A stretch of 64,000 nt of DNA from Paenibacillus_E sp964253085 (GTDB lineage: Bacteria; Bacillota; Bacilli; Paenibacillales; NBRC-103111): assembly GCF_964253085.1 (NCBI RefSeq), contig NZ_CAXUQH020000001.1, positions 2,542,001-2,606,000 of the forward strand, written 5' to 3'. Position numbers and translations under genes: made by a program. Positions 8,057 through 16,412 of this stretch are shown piece by piece. Numbering within the stretch: the first letter of the stretch is position 1; each line of letters begins with the position of its first letter. The notes beneath the pieces were generated by a model. The model was not told the DNA's origin, did not search any database, and was given only the letters and a program-made list of their open reading frames with translations.

Positions 8057-8899
8057 ATGAAATTAGGGGATCTGTGGATGCTGTATGAAGCTGATAAACG
8101 TATTTTAGGTTTTAGTTCACACACAATGAAAGCATACTCTCTACAATTAAAGATGTTAGTTCTTGAACTTGGTGATCTTGAACTAGAGGAAATAACTCTA
8201 ATCTTACTTAAAGACTATTTGGCTAAGGTATCAGAGAGACCAAAACCTAGTAGTTTAGGCCATCGTATTCGATTTGTACGTTCCCTTTTTCGTTTAGCAT
8301 TTGAAGAAGGACATCTCTCGCGGAATCCTTCTGTTAAGTTGAGAGAACCAAAGATGGACAAACGAATTCCAAAATTTCTAATTGAGGAGGATGTAATTCA
8401 TCTTAAGATTTCATGTCACTCTCATCGAGAGCATGCTTTATTAGAGTTTCTATATTGCACAGGATGTCGTGTTGGAGAAGTACAGAAAATAAACCTCGAA
8501 GACATCAACTGGGAGAACTGCTCTGCTATTGTGAATGGTAAAGGATCAAAACAAAGAGAGGTTTATTTTACTACGGAGTGTAAGGTTTGGCTTAAGAGGT
8601 ACCTGGAGAACAGAAATGATACTTGTAAAGCATTGTTTGTCACCGAAACGAATCCTATTCGTCGATTGACGATTCCTACGATACGTTGGTCTTTGAAAAA
8701 GTTAGCTAAACGATGTGATATCACTGCGAATGTATATCCACACCGATTCCGTCATACTTATGCCTGTCAATTGTTAGATAACGGTGCACCGTTAGAATTT
8801 ATTCAGGGGATGCTTGGACATGAGAAAGCATCTACAACTCAGATTTACGCTCAACTACGCGGTGAGCGTAGGAGAGAATTATATCGTCGTTATTTTTAA
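8057..8899 (+). CDS. Tyrosine recombinase/integrase (XerC/D-like)
   Basis: The 280-residue protein has an N-terminal SAM-like core-binding domain (about 1-95) and a C-terminal catalytic domain. Expected catalytic residues are present: R138 in GCRVGEV, K162 in GKGSKQREV, H229 and R232 in HRFRHTYA, H255 in LGHEKAS and Y264 in QIYAQL. It would cut and rejoin DNA as a tetramer. Length is close to Xer proteins (about 300), but divergence and context suggest an accessory or mobile-element recombinase rather than chromosomal XerC/D. Other phage genes and clear att sites were not seen. GGGAGG precedes the ATG. Confidence 0.9.
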   Translation: MKLGDLWMLYEADKRILGFSSHTMKAYSLQLKMLVLELGDLELEEITLILLKDYLAKVSERPKPSSLGHRIRFVRSLFRLAFEEGHLSRNPSVKLREPKMDKRIPKFLIEEDVIHLKISCHSHREHALLEFLYCTGCRVGEVQKINLEDINWENCSAIVNGKGSKQREVYFTTECKVWLKRYLENRNDTCKALFVTETNPIRRLTIPTIRWSLKKLAKRCDITANVYPHRFRHTYACQLLDNGAPLEFIQGMLGHEKASTTQIYAQLRGERRRELYRRYF

Positions 8900-9065
8900 G
8901 ACTAAGACTGAAAAATAAAGTATTAGACTGACGAAGTTTCATTAAACTAAACGGGTAGATTATTTTTTCATAGGAGTGTAGTCCACCATCAAATACTACT
9001 CGTATGGAAAAGAATTTAAATAAATAATATACTAGCTATAACTGTTTTTTGTTGAGGTGAATCTA

Positions 9066-9626
9066 ATGGATGAAATCAATGAATCAAAAGAAATTGTATT
9101 ACAAATCGGTGTTGCCTTGAAAAAGTACAGAAAAGAAAAAAGCATGAGCTTAGACGACTTATCGGAACTAACGGGCGTAAGCAAACTTACTCTGGGGAAT
9201 ATCGAACGTGGCGAGACAAATCCAACTTTGGCGATTATATGGAAAATTTCAAAAGGTATATCTTTACCGCTATTGGCTTTATTCAAATCAGAAGACTCTG
9301 CTAGTTTGTATCGAGCAGGTGAAGGACTGCGGTTTTCTAATGATCAAAAAAATTGGATCATTGAACCAATCTTTAAAAGTAACGATATTGAAATGTGTCG
9401 GGCTTACTTACAGCCAAATAGCTCGTATCAGCCTGAAGGTCATCATGTCAATACAACTGAAATTGCGACAGTCATGACTGGTTCCATTGAAATTCAAGTC
9501 AATGGAGAGATTTACACATTGAATCAATATGATACTATCAGTTTTCGTGCAGATTGTCCTCATTCTTATACCAATCATACGGATAGCGAAACAGTGCTCC
9601 ATATATCCTTAAAGTACGATTTCTAA
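9066..9626 (+). CDS. XRE-family regulator with C-terminal cupin domain
   Basis: The N-terminus (about 15-70) is an HTH_3 domain with SLDDLSELTGVSKLTLGNIE and RGETNPTLAIIWKISKG. The C-terminal half (about 110-185) is a cupin_2 barrel with YQPEGHHVNTTEIATVM and YDTISFRADCPHSYTNH, probably binding a metal or small ligand. Such proteins usually sense a metabolite and regulate an adjacent transporter. ATG 9066 is preferred over GTG 9057, which overlaps its own ribosome site TTGAGGTGA. It is followed by a terminator, a 34-bp palindrome and then an MFS gene. Confidence 0.9.
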   Translation: MDEINESKEIVLQIGVALKKYRKEKSMSLDDLSELTGVSKLTLGNIERGETNPTLAIIWKISKGISLPLLALFKSEDSASLYRAGEGLRFSNDQKNWIIEPIFKSNDIEMCRAYLQPNSSYQPEGHHVNTTEIATVMTGSIEIQVNGEIYTLNQYDTISFRADCPHSYTNHTDSETVLHISLKYDF

Positions 9627-9646
9627 AGTCGAAAACTCCACTTATT

Positions 9647-9699
9647 AAATACAACTCTGAATTCCATGACGGGAATTTCAGAGTTGTATTTTTGTTTTT
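9647..9699 (+). terminator. Terminator after the XRE-cupin gene
   Basis: AAATACAACTCTGA pairs with TCAGAGTTGTATTT across a short interrupted inner stem and is followed by TTGTTTTT. Confidence 0.85.
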
Positions 9700-9733
9700 A
9701 GATGAATGAAAGTATATTATAAAGTAATTATTG

Positions 9734-9767
9734 ATAAATAAAGTATATTATAATATACTTTATTTAT
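9734..9767. promoter_or_regulatory. 34-bp perfect palindrome, candidate operator of the MFS gene
   Basis: The arms are 17 bp each, with half-site AAAGTATATTATAA at 9740-9753. The same 14-mer occurs once more as a direct repeat at 9709-9722. It lies between the XRE-cupin gene and the MFS gene, about 80 bp before the MFS start, so it is a plausible binding site for the XRE-cupin regulator. This is inference from position and symmetry. Confidence 0.55.
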
Positions 9768-9845
9768 TCGCGCGGATGTATCGTTTTTTTTTTCAATCAG
9801 AAGGAAGTAAATAATACGTAAGAATTCAGGAAGGAGAAATTAAGA

Positions 9846-11078
9846 ATGCCGAACAAACAAAATAATAAAGCCATACCATCCTCTATAGGGCTGATCATTC
9901 TCGGCATTATTGTTATTGCAGCTAATTTACGTACTCCCTTAACATCAGTTAGTCCTTTAGTGAGTCTGATAAGGGATGACGTTCATATTTCAAATACATT
10001 AGCAGGCCTGATCACAACGGTACCCTTGCTTGCATTTGCTTTATTATCGCCTCTAGTACCAAAATTAGGACAAAGGTATGGGGTTGAACGTATCATAATG
10101 ATCGCCTTACTCTTTCTGACTGTAGGTATTGTAATACGTTCTTTAACTGGCGCAGCTAAACTGTTTATTGGGACAGCAATTCTTGGATTCGCAATTGCCG
10201 TATGTAATGTATTATTGCCAAGTATAATCAAAAGGGATTTCCCAAATAAAATTGGCTCCATGACAGGTGTTTACTCCATTTCAATGAGTTTATGTGGAGC
10301 AATCGCATCGGGAATCAGTGTGCCTCTAGCCGTAAACGCAGGTCTAAAATGGCAGGGAGCATTGGGAATATGGGGGATTCTAAGCTTTGTATCAATCCTC
10401 TGTTGGTTACCCCAATTAAGAAATCAAACAAAGCAAACAACCACGACGAGTCAACAAATGGCCAGCAACGATGTGAATGTTTGGCAATCCCTCATTGCCT
10501 GGGAAGTAACCTTGTTTATGGGTATACAGTCCATGGTTTTCTATGTTTTGATCGCATGGTTGCCTGAAATTTTAAAGCAGCAAGGAATTGATCCAAACCA
10601 ATCAGGATGGTACCTCTCGATCATGCAGTTAGCTATGCTTCCATTTGCCTTTATTGTCCCCGTTATTGCTGGGCGCATGTCTAGCCAACGGTTGTTAGTG
10701 GTCATTACAACCATTTTGCTTTTGACGGGAACGATTGGACTTCTTTACGGAAGCTCCAATATGATTCTGTTGTGGATCATCATGCTCGGAATTGGTGGAG
10801 GCTTCGCCTTTAGTTTGTCCATGATGTTTTTCGGGTTACGTACTGAAAATGCGCATCAAGCAGCGAAACTATCTGGCATGGCGCAATCGATCGGATATCT
10901 TTTTGCCGCAGTCGGTCCTGCTCTTATAGGATATCTGCATGATGCGACAAATAGTTGGAACCTGCCACTTTTCATTCTGCTTGGCGCTGCGGTCTTGCTC
11001 TTTTTAGTCGGTATAGGAGCAGCAAGAAACCGTTTTGTAGGTAGCCGAAATAGTTACGAGCTGCCACGGAAAGGATGA
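9846..11078 (+). CDS. CynX/NimT-family MFS transporter
   Basis: This 410-residue protein has about 12 membrane helices and the CynX/NimT-type start LIILGIIVIAANLRTPLTSV followed by SPLVSLIRDDV. Family members export or import small anions or drugs such as cyanate or nitroimidazole; the substrate here is unknown. AAGGAGAAATTAAG precedes the ATG. It overlaps or abuts the Usp gene, so the two are probably co-transcribed. The upstream XRE-cupin gene and palindrome suggest ligand-controlled expression. Length is normal. Confidence 0.9.
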   Translation: MPNKQNNKAIPSSIGLIILGIIVIAANLRTPLTSVSPLVSLIRDDVHISNTLAGLITTVPLLAFALLSPLVPKLGQRYGVERIIMIALLFLTVGIVIRSLTGAAKLFIGTAILGFAIAVCNVLLPSIIKRDFPNKIGSMTGVYSISMSLCGAIASGISVPLAVNAGLKWQGALGIWGILSFVSILCWLPQLRNQTKQTTTTSQQMASNDVNVWQSLIAWEVTLFMGIQSMVFYVLIAWLPEILKQQGIDPNQSGWYLSIMQLAMLPFAFIVPVIAGRMSSQRLLVVITTILLLTGTIGLLYGSSNMILLWIIMLGIGGGFAFSLSMMFFGLRTENAHQAAKLSGMAQSIGYLFAAVGPALIGYLHDATNSWNLPLFILLGAAVLLFLVGIGAARNRFVGSRNSYELPRKG

Positions 11079-11083
11079 TAAAT

Positions 11084-11512
11084 ATGTTTGACAAAATTAT
11101 GACCATTGATAAAGCTGAAATAACGAACAAACTACTCGATGCAACCATTGAGATAGCCCGAAACAAACAAACTCAAGTTACATTGGTTAATGTCAGCCAA
11201 GAATATGTGTCGAATGGCATGACATATGTACCAGAGAAATTCTTGGAAGAAATATTGAACGAAATGGAGAAAGCGAGTTTGGAACAGCTGCAACAAGCCA
11301 AATCTAAGTTAAAATCTGCGGGGATTAACCCGGAAACAGTTCATCTTAAGGGAGATCCTGCACATGAAATATTAAAATATGCAGGGGATACCGAGCAGCA
11401 ACTCATTATTATTGGGAGCCGTGGGCTAAGTGGCATAAAAGAAATGATGCTTGGAAGTGTCAGCCACAAGGTTTCACAGCTATCAAGTTGCCCAGTCCTC
11501 ATTGTGCATTAA
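11084..11512 (+). CDS. Universal stress protein (UspA family)
   Basis: About 142 residues, single Usp domain: MFDKIMTIDKAEITNKLLDA at the start, a middle LKGDPAHEILKYAG, and the ATP-binding GSRGLSGIKEMMLGSVS loop near the end, then CPVLIVH. The usual DGS near the N-terminus is replaced by DKAE. The ATG at 11084 is chosen because AAAGGATG at 11070-11077 is well placed; an ATG at 11075 would overlap the MFS stop codon by 3 nt. It is coupled to the MFS gene and so may work in the same stress response. Confidence 0.88.
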   Translation: MFDKIMTIDKAEITNKLLDATIEIARNKQTQVTLVNVSQEYVSNGMTYVPEKFLEEILNEMEKASLEQLQQAKSKLKSAGINPETVHLKGDPAHEILKYAGDTEQQLIIIGSRGLSGIKEMMLGSVSHKVSQLSSCPVLIVH

Positions 11513-11573
11513 CTCTTTCGGGGACTGCAGAGATGATGCATTGTTATACTAAAGGGAGACGATAGCACAATAA

Positions 11574-11624
11574 CAACAGGCTGCCGGCTTCGGCAGCCTG
11601 TTGAACTAAAGGGCAGATATGCGT
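11574..11624 (+). repeat. GC-rich hairpin plus CTAAAGGGCAG repeat
   Basis: A perfect 13-bp stem (CAACAGGCTGCCG, 11574-11586, with 11591-11603, loop GCTT) is immediately followed by AACTAAAGGGCAGATATGCG. The stem sequence resembles that at 43524-43568. It may also end the Usp transcript. Confidence 0.7.
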
Positions 11625-11710
11625 AACAAGCGCAGTGTTTAAAGCGTCTATATTAATGAGGTTATTTATTTGCGAAAGTGTGGTATTGAAATATGAATCG
11701 GGGTGTGGGG

Positions 11711-11995
11711 ATGAAAGGAAATCATTTTACTTTAAGCTTTGGGTTACTACTACTTACAACTACAATTGTATTTTCAATGATATATGGTTTAGCTTCAGGC
11801 AAGCCATTTCTTCAATTAACAGCTAATGGGCTGAGATATACAGCTTTTATTGTAATATTAAATTTATTTTTTAGCATAATTGGTATGTTCAAAATCAGTA
11901 AAAGAGTAATTCCAGTTTCTGCCCTAATTATTTCTACATCTGTAGTGCTATTCTATATATTTGGATTCATAAAATGGGCTATCCAAGGAGTTTGA
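11711..11995 (+). CDS. Small hypothetical membrane protein
   Basis: About 94 residues with three predicted membrane helices: LSFGLLLLTTTIVFSMIYGL, YTAFIVILNLFFSIIGMF and VSALIISTSVVLFYIFGFI. A lysine-rich turn MFKISKRVIP lies between the second and third. No family was recognised. The ATG at 11711 follows GGGGTGTGGGG and is preferred over ATG 11693, which has no ribosome site. It is flanked on both sides by copies of the dispersed GGGCAG motif and appears monocistronic. Confidence 0.55.
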   Translation: MKGNHFTLSFGLLLLTTTIVFSMIYGLASGKPFLQLTANGLRYTAFIVILNLFFSIIGMFKISKRVIPVSALIISTSVVLFYIFGFIKWAIQGV

Positions 11996-12018
11996 AACAA
12001 CTTCTTCTAATCCACTTT

Positions 12019-12104
12019 GATTAAACTAACGTAAGACCTATAGGGCAGGAGCTGCATTGAAGCAGATCTTATTTTCATTTTATCATTTAAAGTAAAGGGC
12101 AGTT
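12019..12104 (+). repeat. Two copies of the dispersed GGGCAG motif
   Basis: ATTAAACTAACGTAAGACCT followed by ATAGGGCAGG (around 12022-12051), and TTTAAAGTAAAGGGCAG (12086-12102), resemble the motif after other genes in the window. The first carries an insertion between its halves. Confidence 0.5.
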
Positions 12105-12201
12105 ATGTTTGAAGAATTTAAAGGCAATCTCAATAATCTCATTGAAACATTTGCTAACATATGGTATGAATTCCTAGTTGAATTTGAAAGGGGCATACAA
12201 A

Positions 12202-12900
12202 ATGAAAATTGGGATTGTTGGTGACTTTCGTCCAGAATATCCATCACAGATTGCTACTAACGATGCACTTCTACATTCGTTTAGGAAATTAGGCGTTTTT
12301 ATCGAGTATGAGTGGATTCCTACAGCTACCATAATTAAACAACTGAATACCATCAAGGAAATCTTTCAGGGTTTTTGGATAGGTCCAGGGTCCCCAGATT
12401 CCGTTGATGGGGTACTTAGCATTATTCAATTTGCACGCGAAAACAATATACCTTTGTTAGGGACATGCGGTGGATTTCAATACATCATTATGGAATATGC
12501 AAGAAACAAAATGATGCTGGAGAATGCTGGGCACGAAGAACGCGATCCACACGCAAATCAAATAGTTATTAGTAAACTGGCTTGCTCATTAGTCGGCCAA
12601 AAAGGTGAAGTCATAGTAAAGAAACCCTCGAGAATCTATGATATTTATCAAGTTGAAAATGTAATTGAACAGTTCAGATGTAACTATGGACTTAGTTCGG
12701 AATATGAAAAACAAATTCATGAAGCCGGATTAAGAATAGTCGGAACGGATTACATTGGCAACCCAAGAATGATTGAACTACCTGATCATAAGTTCTTCAT
12801 AGGCACGTTATTTGTTCCCCAATTAAGTTCCACTTCTAATTCAACACACTGCATCGTTGACTCTTTTATTTCTACTGTCTTAACTCAGCCAGTGGATTAA
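12202..12900 (+). CDS. Stand-alone CTP-synthase-like class I glutamine amidotransferase
   Basis: About 232 residues resembling only the C-terminal amidotransferase half of CTP synthase: KIGIVGDFRPEYPSQIATND at the start, FWIGPGSPDS oxyanion region, and nucleophile C89 in LGTCGGFQYIIME. The end reads IELPDHKFFIGTLFVPQLSS, where classical enzymes have an FHPE-type His/Glu pair; both appear to be absent. This matches the group annotated as CTP synthase C-terminal-region-related proteins, whose role is unknown. ATG 12202 follows AAAGGGGC and is preferred over TTG 12178. Confidence 0.8.
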   Translation: MKIGIVGDFRPEYPSQIATNDALLHSFRKLGVFIEYEWIPTATIIKQLNTIKEIFQGFWIGPGSPDSVDGVLSIIQFARENNIPLLGTCGGFQYIIMEYARNKMMLENAGHEERDPHANQIVISKLACSLVGQKGEVIVKKPSRIYDIYQVENVIEQFRCNYGLSSEYEKQIHEAGLRIVGTDYIGNPRMIELPDHKFFIGTLFVPQLSSTSNSTHCIVDSFISTVLTQPVD

Positions 12901-13377
12901 GCTCCTTGGGTATAATTTGATTTCCTCCACGGTGCCCTTAGTGATTTTCACTCCCCTATCTCAACGGGTTAAGCCCCCTATCATTCGTCACATCTATCTA
13001 AGAAGTGGATTCGGTCTTTCTAACGAAACTGGTCAGAGCCCTTTTGCGTAACGTATCCGGATACTCCGTGCTTTCTATGTCATCCTGCGAATACGCCAAC
13101 TTGCGTGAGGTAATGCTTAATTTTAAGCTGCCAATGCAAAAAATTTATCTGGGTTGTATGCTTCATCACTAGAACGATTACTATGTTAAACATAAAACAT
13201 TACTCACTTGCCCAATGATGAGTAACCCAAAATAATGAAGCCGCCGCGAGTTGTCGTAGAAGTTTCCAAGAATCAGGGGAATTATGTAATTTGTAGAGTT
13301 AGTTCTTATGGGGATTTACGCTGGGGGCAGTCATCTGTTTTTTTATTTAGGCATACACTGGGGGTAAGGGAAAGGAC
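12901..13377. other. Gene-poor stretch
   Basis: No coding region could be supported here. An open frame at 13235-13525 on the plus strand lacks a ribosome site and recognisable motifs and overlaps the minus-strand GMC remnant, so it was not called. Confidence 0.5.
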
Positions 13378-13404
13378 AAAAAAAATAACCCGAATCGCTC
13401 GGGT
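13378..13404 (-). terminator. Terminator of the GMC oxidoreductase remnant (minus strand)
   Basis: ACCCGA (13388-13393) pairs with TCGGGT (13399-13404); on the minus strand the stem is followed by a T run (the A run at 13378-13385). It lies just after the remnant's stop codon, showing that the original gene end is preserved. Confidence 0.7.
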
Positions 13405-13411
13405 CCAAGGC

Positions 13412-13632
13412 TCAGAGGATTTGCTTACAGATGTAATCGGCTGTTCGGATTGCCAAAGCTACTGTAGTCAATGTTGGATTCACTGCGCCCATGGAAGGAA
13501 GAACACTGTTATCGGCGACGTATAGACCTGAAATCCCATGAATTTGACCATATCGATTTGTGGCTGAAATAGAGGGATCATCGCCCATTCGGCATGTTCC
13601 TGCTTCGTGGTTATCCCCGCCAGGCGGCATTA
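13412..13632 (-). pseudogene. GMC oxidoreductase, C-terminal remnant
   Basis: The minus strand encodes about 72 residues that match the end of GMC oxidoreductases: NHEAGTCRMGDDPSISATNR, YGQIHGISGLYVADNSVLPS, then TLTTVALAIRTADYI. The nearby complete enzyme at 14237-15907 carries the same segment (GTCRIGDDP and VSGLYVADNSALP). The N-terminal 85-90 percent, including the FAD-binding fold, is missing. The break at about 13632 lies only 20-25 nt from where a ThuA gene, also lacking its 5' end, begins in the opposite direction. Confidence 0.85.
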
Positions 13633-13654
13633 AGCAGATAGCAAGTGTACCGTT

Positions 13655-14184
13655 CAGGGGGTCATCTAGCGCACGATCAGGTCTCTGATGAAGTCGTCAC
13701 ACGCATTCAAAGAAGGGTATTGCAGGGAATGGGTTTGATCGTCCTTCACTCCGGACATCGATCCAAACTATTTCAGAGATTGATGGGGACCAGCTGTGAC
13801 TTAAAATGGCGGGAAGATGCGAAAAGGGAGCTTCTGTGGGTTGTCAATCCTGCCCATCCAATTACACAAGGTATCGGAGAGTATATCGATCTCAGGCCGG
13901 AGGAAATGTATGGGGAGTTTTTTGACATTCCAGCGCCGGAAGAGCTTGTGTTTATAAGCTGGTTCGAAGGTGGTGAAGTGTTTCGAAGCGGGTGTGCCTA
14001 TACGCGCGGTCTTGGGAAAATATTTTATTTCAGACCTGGACATGAAGCTTATCCGACCTATTATCATAAACAAATTTTGCGGGTAATCGCCAATGCGGTG
14101 CGTTGGGCGGCATCCGCTCACGGAGCAGCGCGACCTTCGGCAACACAGCGCCATTCGCAACGTTTTGATCACAAGCTCAAGTGA
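13655..14184 (+). pseudogene. ThuA domain protein, N-terminally truncated
   Basis: The reading GGHLAHDQVSDEVVTRIQRR, GLIVLHSGHRSKLFQRLMGT, ELVFISWFEGGEVFRSGCAY and GKIFYFRPGHEAYPTYYHKQ is the C-terminal two thirds of ThuA-like proteins, which belong to the class I amidotransferase fold and act in disaccharide (trehalose-type) catabolism with oxidoreductases. Full proteins have about 240 residues; some 70 at the N-terminus are missing. The only available starts (GTG at 13645) lack a ribosome site. The 5' loss coincides with the GMC remnant break. It precedes an intact GMC gene by 52 nt. Confidence 0.8.
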
Positions 14185-14236
14185 TAACTTTGAAAGGTTA
14201 AGTTACAATATTAGGCCGGATGGAGAGTGAGAGTTT

Positions 14237-15907
14237 TTGAAGATATGGGTCTCTAACATGCAAGAAACACTTAGAGCTATTGCGATAAAAAACGCTTTAT
14301 CCGTTGAGGAGCTCATTGTGCTCAATCCGCATATTCCACATCCTGATCTCGACATCACCGGCATGTCAGTTTATCTTCCTTCCGAAACAACATCAAGAGC
14401 TTCAACGGTTGATTCCTTACCGACTTGCCCAGTTGCATCAGCAGAAACGCTGAACAACTGGATTCCCCTCACGCCGCTCTCCGAGATGGCTCAGCAGGAA
14501 TATGATGTTCTAATCATCGGTACGGGAGCCGGGGGAGGATCTGTGCTCTGGAGACTCTGCGAACAATGGAAGAGGGAAAAGAAACGAATTGGCATCATTG
14601 AACGGGGCGACCAGATCATCCCAACGCATGCCCGAAACTTATCGACGTTAAACCAAGATCGCCTCGTAGCTTATTTTAGTTACTTATCCAAGCCGCTGCC
14701 TGGTTCGTTACCCGAATATCCGGGGGCCAGACAGCTATTTGCGTTGGGAGGCAGAACGTTATTCTGGTATGCGTTTACTCCTCGGTTACATGCGTGGGAT
14801 CTGGCGAAGTGGCCAATACCTGTCCATGAGATGGAAAGCTATTACGGCATTGCAGAACAAGTCATGAATGTCACTAGAGCCTTCGCCGAGGGAGCGTCGT
14901 TCACGGAAATTTTACTGGAGCGGTTATGGATGCGCGGTTATTCGAAAGCGGCTCCTCTTCCGATTGCGGCTGATATTGTGCCTCAGTCTCTCGGGCAAAT
15001 CCATACAGACATGTTTACGAGTTCCATTTCCTTACTTGCCAGAGCTCTGAATCAGAGGCCTTTCGATTTGGCGATCAACGCACGTGCTACAAAGATTCTT
15101 CAAGATAACGGAAAAGTCACGGGAGTTACGGTCGTTTCACCGGATAAAACCGCTTACAACCTAAAAGCCAAAACCGTTGTTGTGAGCGCGAGTACGTTCG
15201 AGACGCCGCGCTTGCTCTTGCATTCGGGATTTCAGCACCGGGCATTGGGGCACTTTCTGACGAATCAAACTTTCGTGCAAGCAACAGGATCGATATCCAC
15301 TTCTGATTTTCCTGTTCCTTGGGGTCCGCTGAATGTTATGATACCGCAGGAACCGAATACTCCTTATTCCGTATTAATGACCGGGCCCGAAGCCTTCTAT
15401 TGGTATCCGATTAGCGTTGAAAGACCACTAACTGGTGAAACCACGGTCAACTTCTATGGGTATGGCAAAGTCGAACCGAGATTCGACAATCGGATTACGC
15501 TGAATCCGGACAAAATTGATGAGTACGGTGTTCCTGAAATAAAGGTTCATTTTTCCTTGAGCGAGGCAGATTGGAGCGTCGTGGATCAAATGACGAAAGG
15601 GATAAAGCGCATTGCCAAAGACACGGGTGTACATTTGGTTGCCAAGAACGGGAGACCGCCTATTTGCCTGACTCCGCTCGGCGATTTGCATCATGACTCG
15701 GGCACATGCCGAATCGGAGACGATCCCAATACTTCCGTAGCGAACCCATACGGTCAAATTCATGGAGTCTCCGGCCTCTATGTGGCCGACAATAGCGCTC
15801 TGCCTTACATCGGAGCTGAGAATCAAACATTGACTACGATCGCGCTTGCTATTCGTACAGCTGATCATATTGCTAGACAGGGGGGCGTGCAGGTTAAAAC
15901 GAAATGA
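14237..15907 (+). CDS. GMC-family oxidoreductase with N-terminal LysM domain
   Basis: This 556-residue protein starts at a TTG behind GGAGAGTG. Residues about 4-48 look like a LysM motif (VSNMQETLRAIAIKNALSVE, then ELIVLNPHI and GMSVYLP) with no signal peptide. The FAD fold follows: YDVLIIGTGAGGGSVLWRL near residue 85-105, ALGGRTLFWYAF, and the C-terminal GMC catalytic part with HDSGTCRIGDDPNTS and GLYVADNSALPYIGAENQTL. It likely oxidises a sugar or alcohol with FAD. It follows a ThuA remnant, and ThuA/GMC pairs suggest sugar oxidation. The LysM fusion without export signal is unusual. Confidence 0.85.
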   Translation: MKIWVSNMQETLRAIAIKNALSVEELIVLNPHIPHPDLDITGMSVYLPSETTSRASTVDSLPTCPVASAETLNNWIPLTPLSEMAQQEYDVLIIGTGAGGGSVLWRLCEQWKREKKRIGIIERGDQIIPTHARNLSTLNQDRLVAYFSYLSKPLPGSLPEYPGARQLFALGGRTLFWYAFTPRLHAWDLAKWPIPVHEMESYYGIAEQVMNVTRAFAEGASFTEILLERLWMRGYSKAAPLPIAADIVPQSLGQIHTDMFTSSISLLARALNQRPFDLAINARATKILQDNGKVTGVTVVSPDKTAYNLKAKTVVVSASTFETPRLLLHSGFQHRALGHFLTNQTFVQATGSISTSDFPVPWGPLNVMIPQEPNTPYSVLMTGPEAFYWYPISVERPLTGETTVNFYGYGKVEPRFDNRITLNPDKIDEYGVPEIKVHFSLSEADWSVVDQMTKGIKRIAKDTGVHLVAKNGRPPICLTPLGDLHHDSGTCRIGDDPNTSVANPYGQIHGVSGLYVADNSALPYIGAENQTLTTIALAIRTADHIARQGGVQVKTK

Positions 15908-16322
15908 GAAAAGATACCGCATGTCGCGCCTTTTCCCTTCAAGTCCATTAGTCACATACGGTTCTACGGTGTACCATGAATAGGAGTGATACCGAAAATG
16001 TTTATCATCGTTTAGGGGGACAGGTGAATGATTGGACTACGACGATACGGGCAAGATCATTGTTTTTGATACCAACATGGAAGCTTATCTTTTTCGATGA
16101 CGAATGATCATTCTTGACATAAGAGCCCGGGACTCCTCTTAATTTCACCTGTCAATCAACTGCCTTCGTGCTTAAATTCTACGACGTTTTTACTCTAGGC
16201 GGGGGAAACGGAACAAATTCTTGTCATCGATCAAAGACAAGAATTTGTTCCGTTTATCGATAGAGGTCAAGAAGATGTACCGATTACCGCACAAGAGACG
16301 TTCGCTGATCATAAATAATAAA
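15908..16322. other. Decayed intergenic region with a long inverted repeat
   Basis: No gene could be assigned. Short protein-like readings occur, such as EQILVIDQRQEFVPFIDRG ending in a TAA at 16318-16320, but no family was recognised. The clear structure is a perfect 20-bp inverted repeat at 16206-16225 / 16236-16255. Confidence 0.5.
16206..16255. repeat. 20-bp perfect inverted repeat with 10-nt loop
   Basis: Arm AAACGGAACAAATTCTTGTC pairs fully with its complement across ATCGATCAAA. There is no T run after it, so it is not a simple terminator. It lies about 70 bp before the gudD promoter. Confidence 0.75.
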
Positions 16323-16357
16323 TTGACGTATATTTTAATTTGTCTTACAATATGACT
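16323..16357 (+). promoter_or_regulatory. Sigma-A promoter of gudD
   Basis: TTGACG (16323-16328), 17 bp, TACAAT (16346-16351), then ATGACT. The block TCTTACAATATGACT (16343-16357) recurs exactly at the promoter of the FadR-type regulator (18945-18959), which suggests a shared operator around the -10 element. Confidence 0.7.
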
Positions 16358-16412
16358 TATGAAGCAAGCCGATTCCTTATTTTATATAATTAAATGAAGG
16401 GGAGAGAACACT

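Noticed and set aside
7830..9050. Attachment sites around the tyrosine recombinase
   Set aside because: No convincing pair of direct repeats flanks the gene, and no phage or plasmid genes accompany it.
12105..12224. Short frame starting MFEEFKGNLNNLIETFANIW
   Set aside because: Only 39 codons, no good ribosome site, and it runs into the start of the amidotransferase gene.
13235..13525. Open frame of 96 codons on the plus strand
   Set aside because: It lacks a ribosome site and any recognisable motif, and it overlaps the minus-strand GMC remnant and its terminator.
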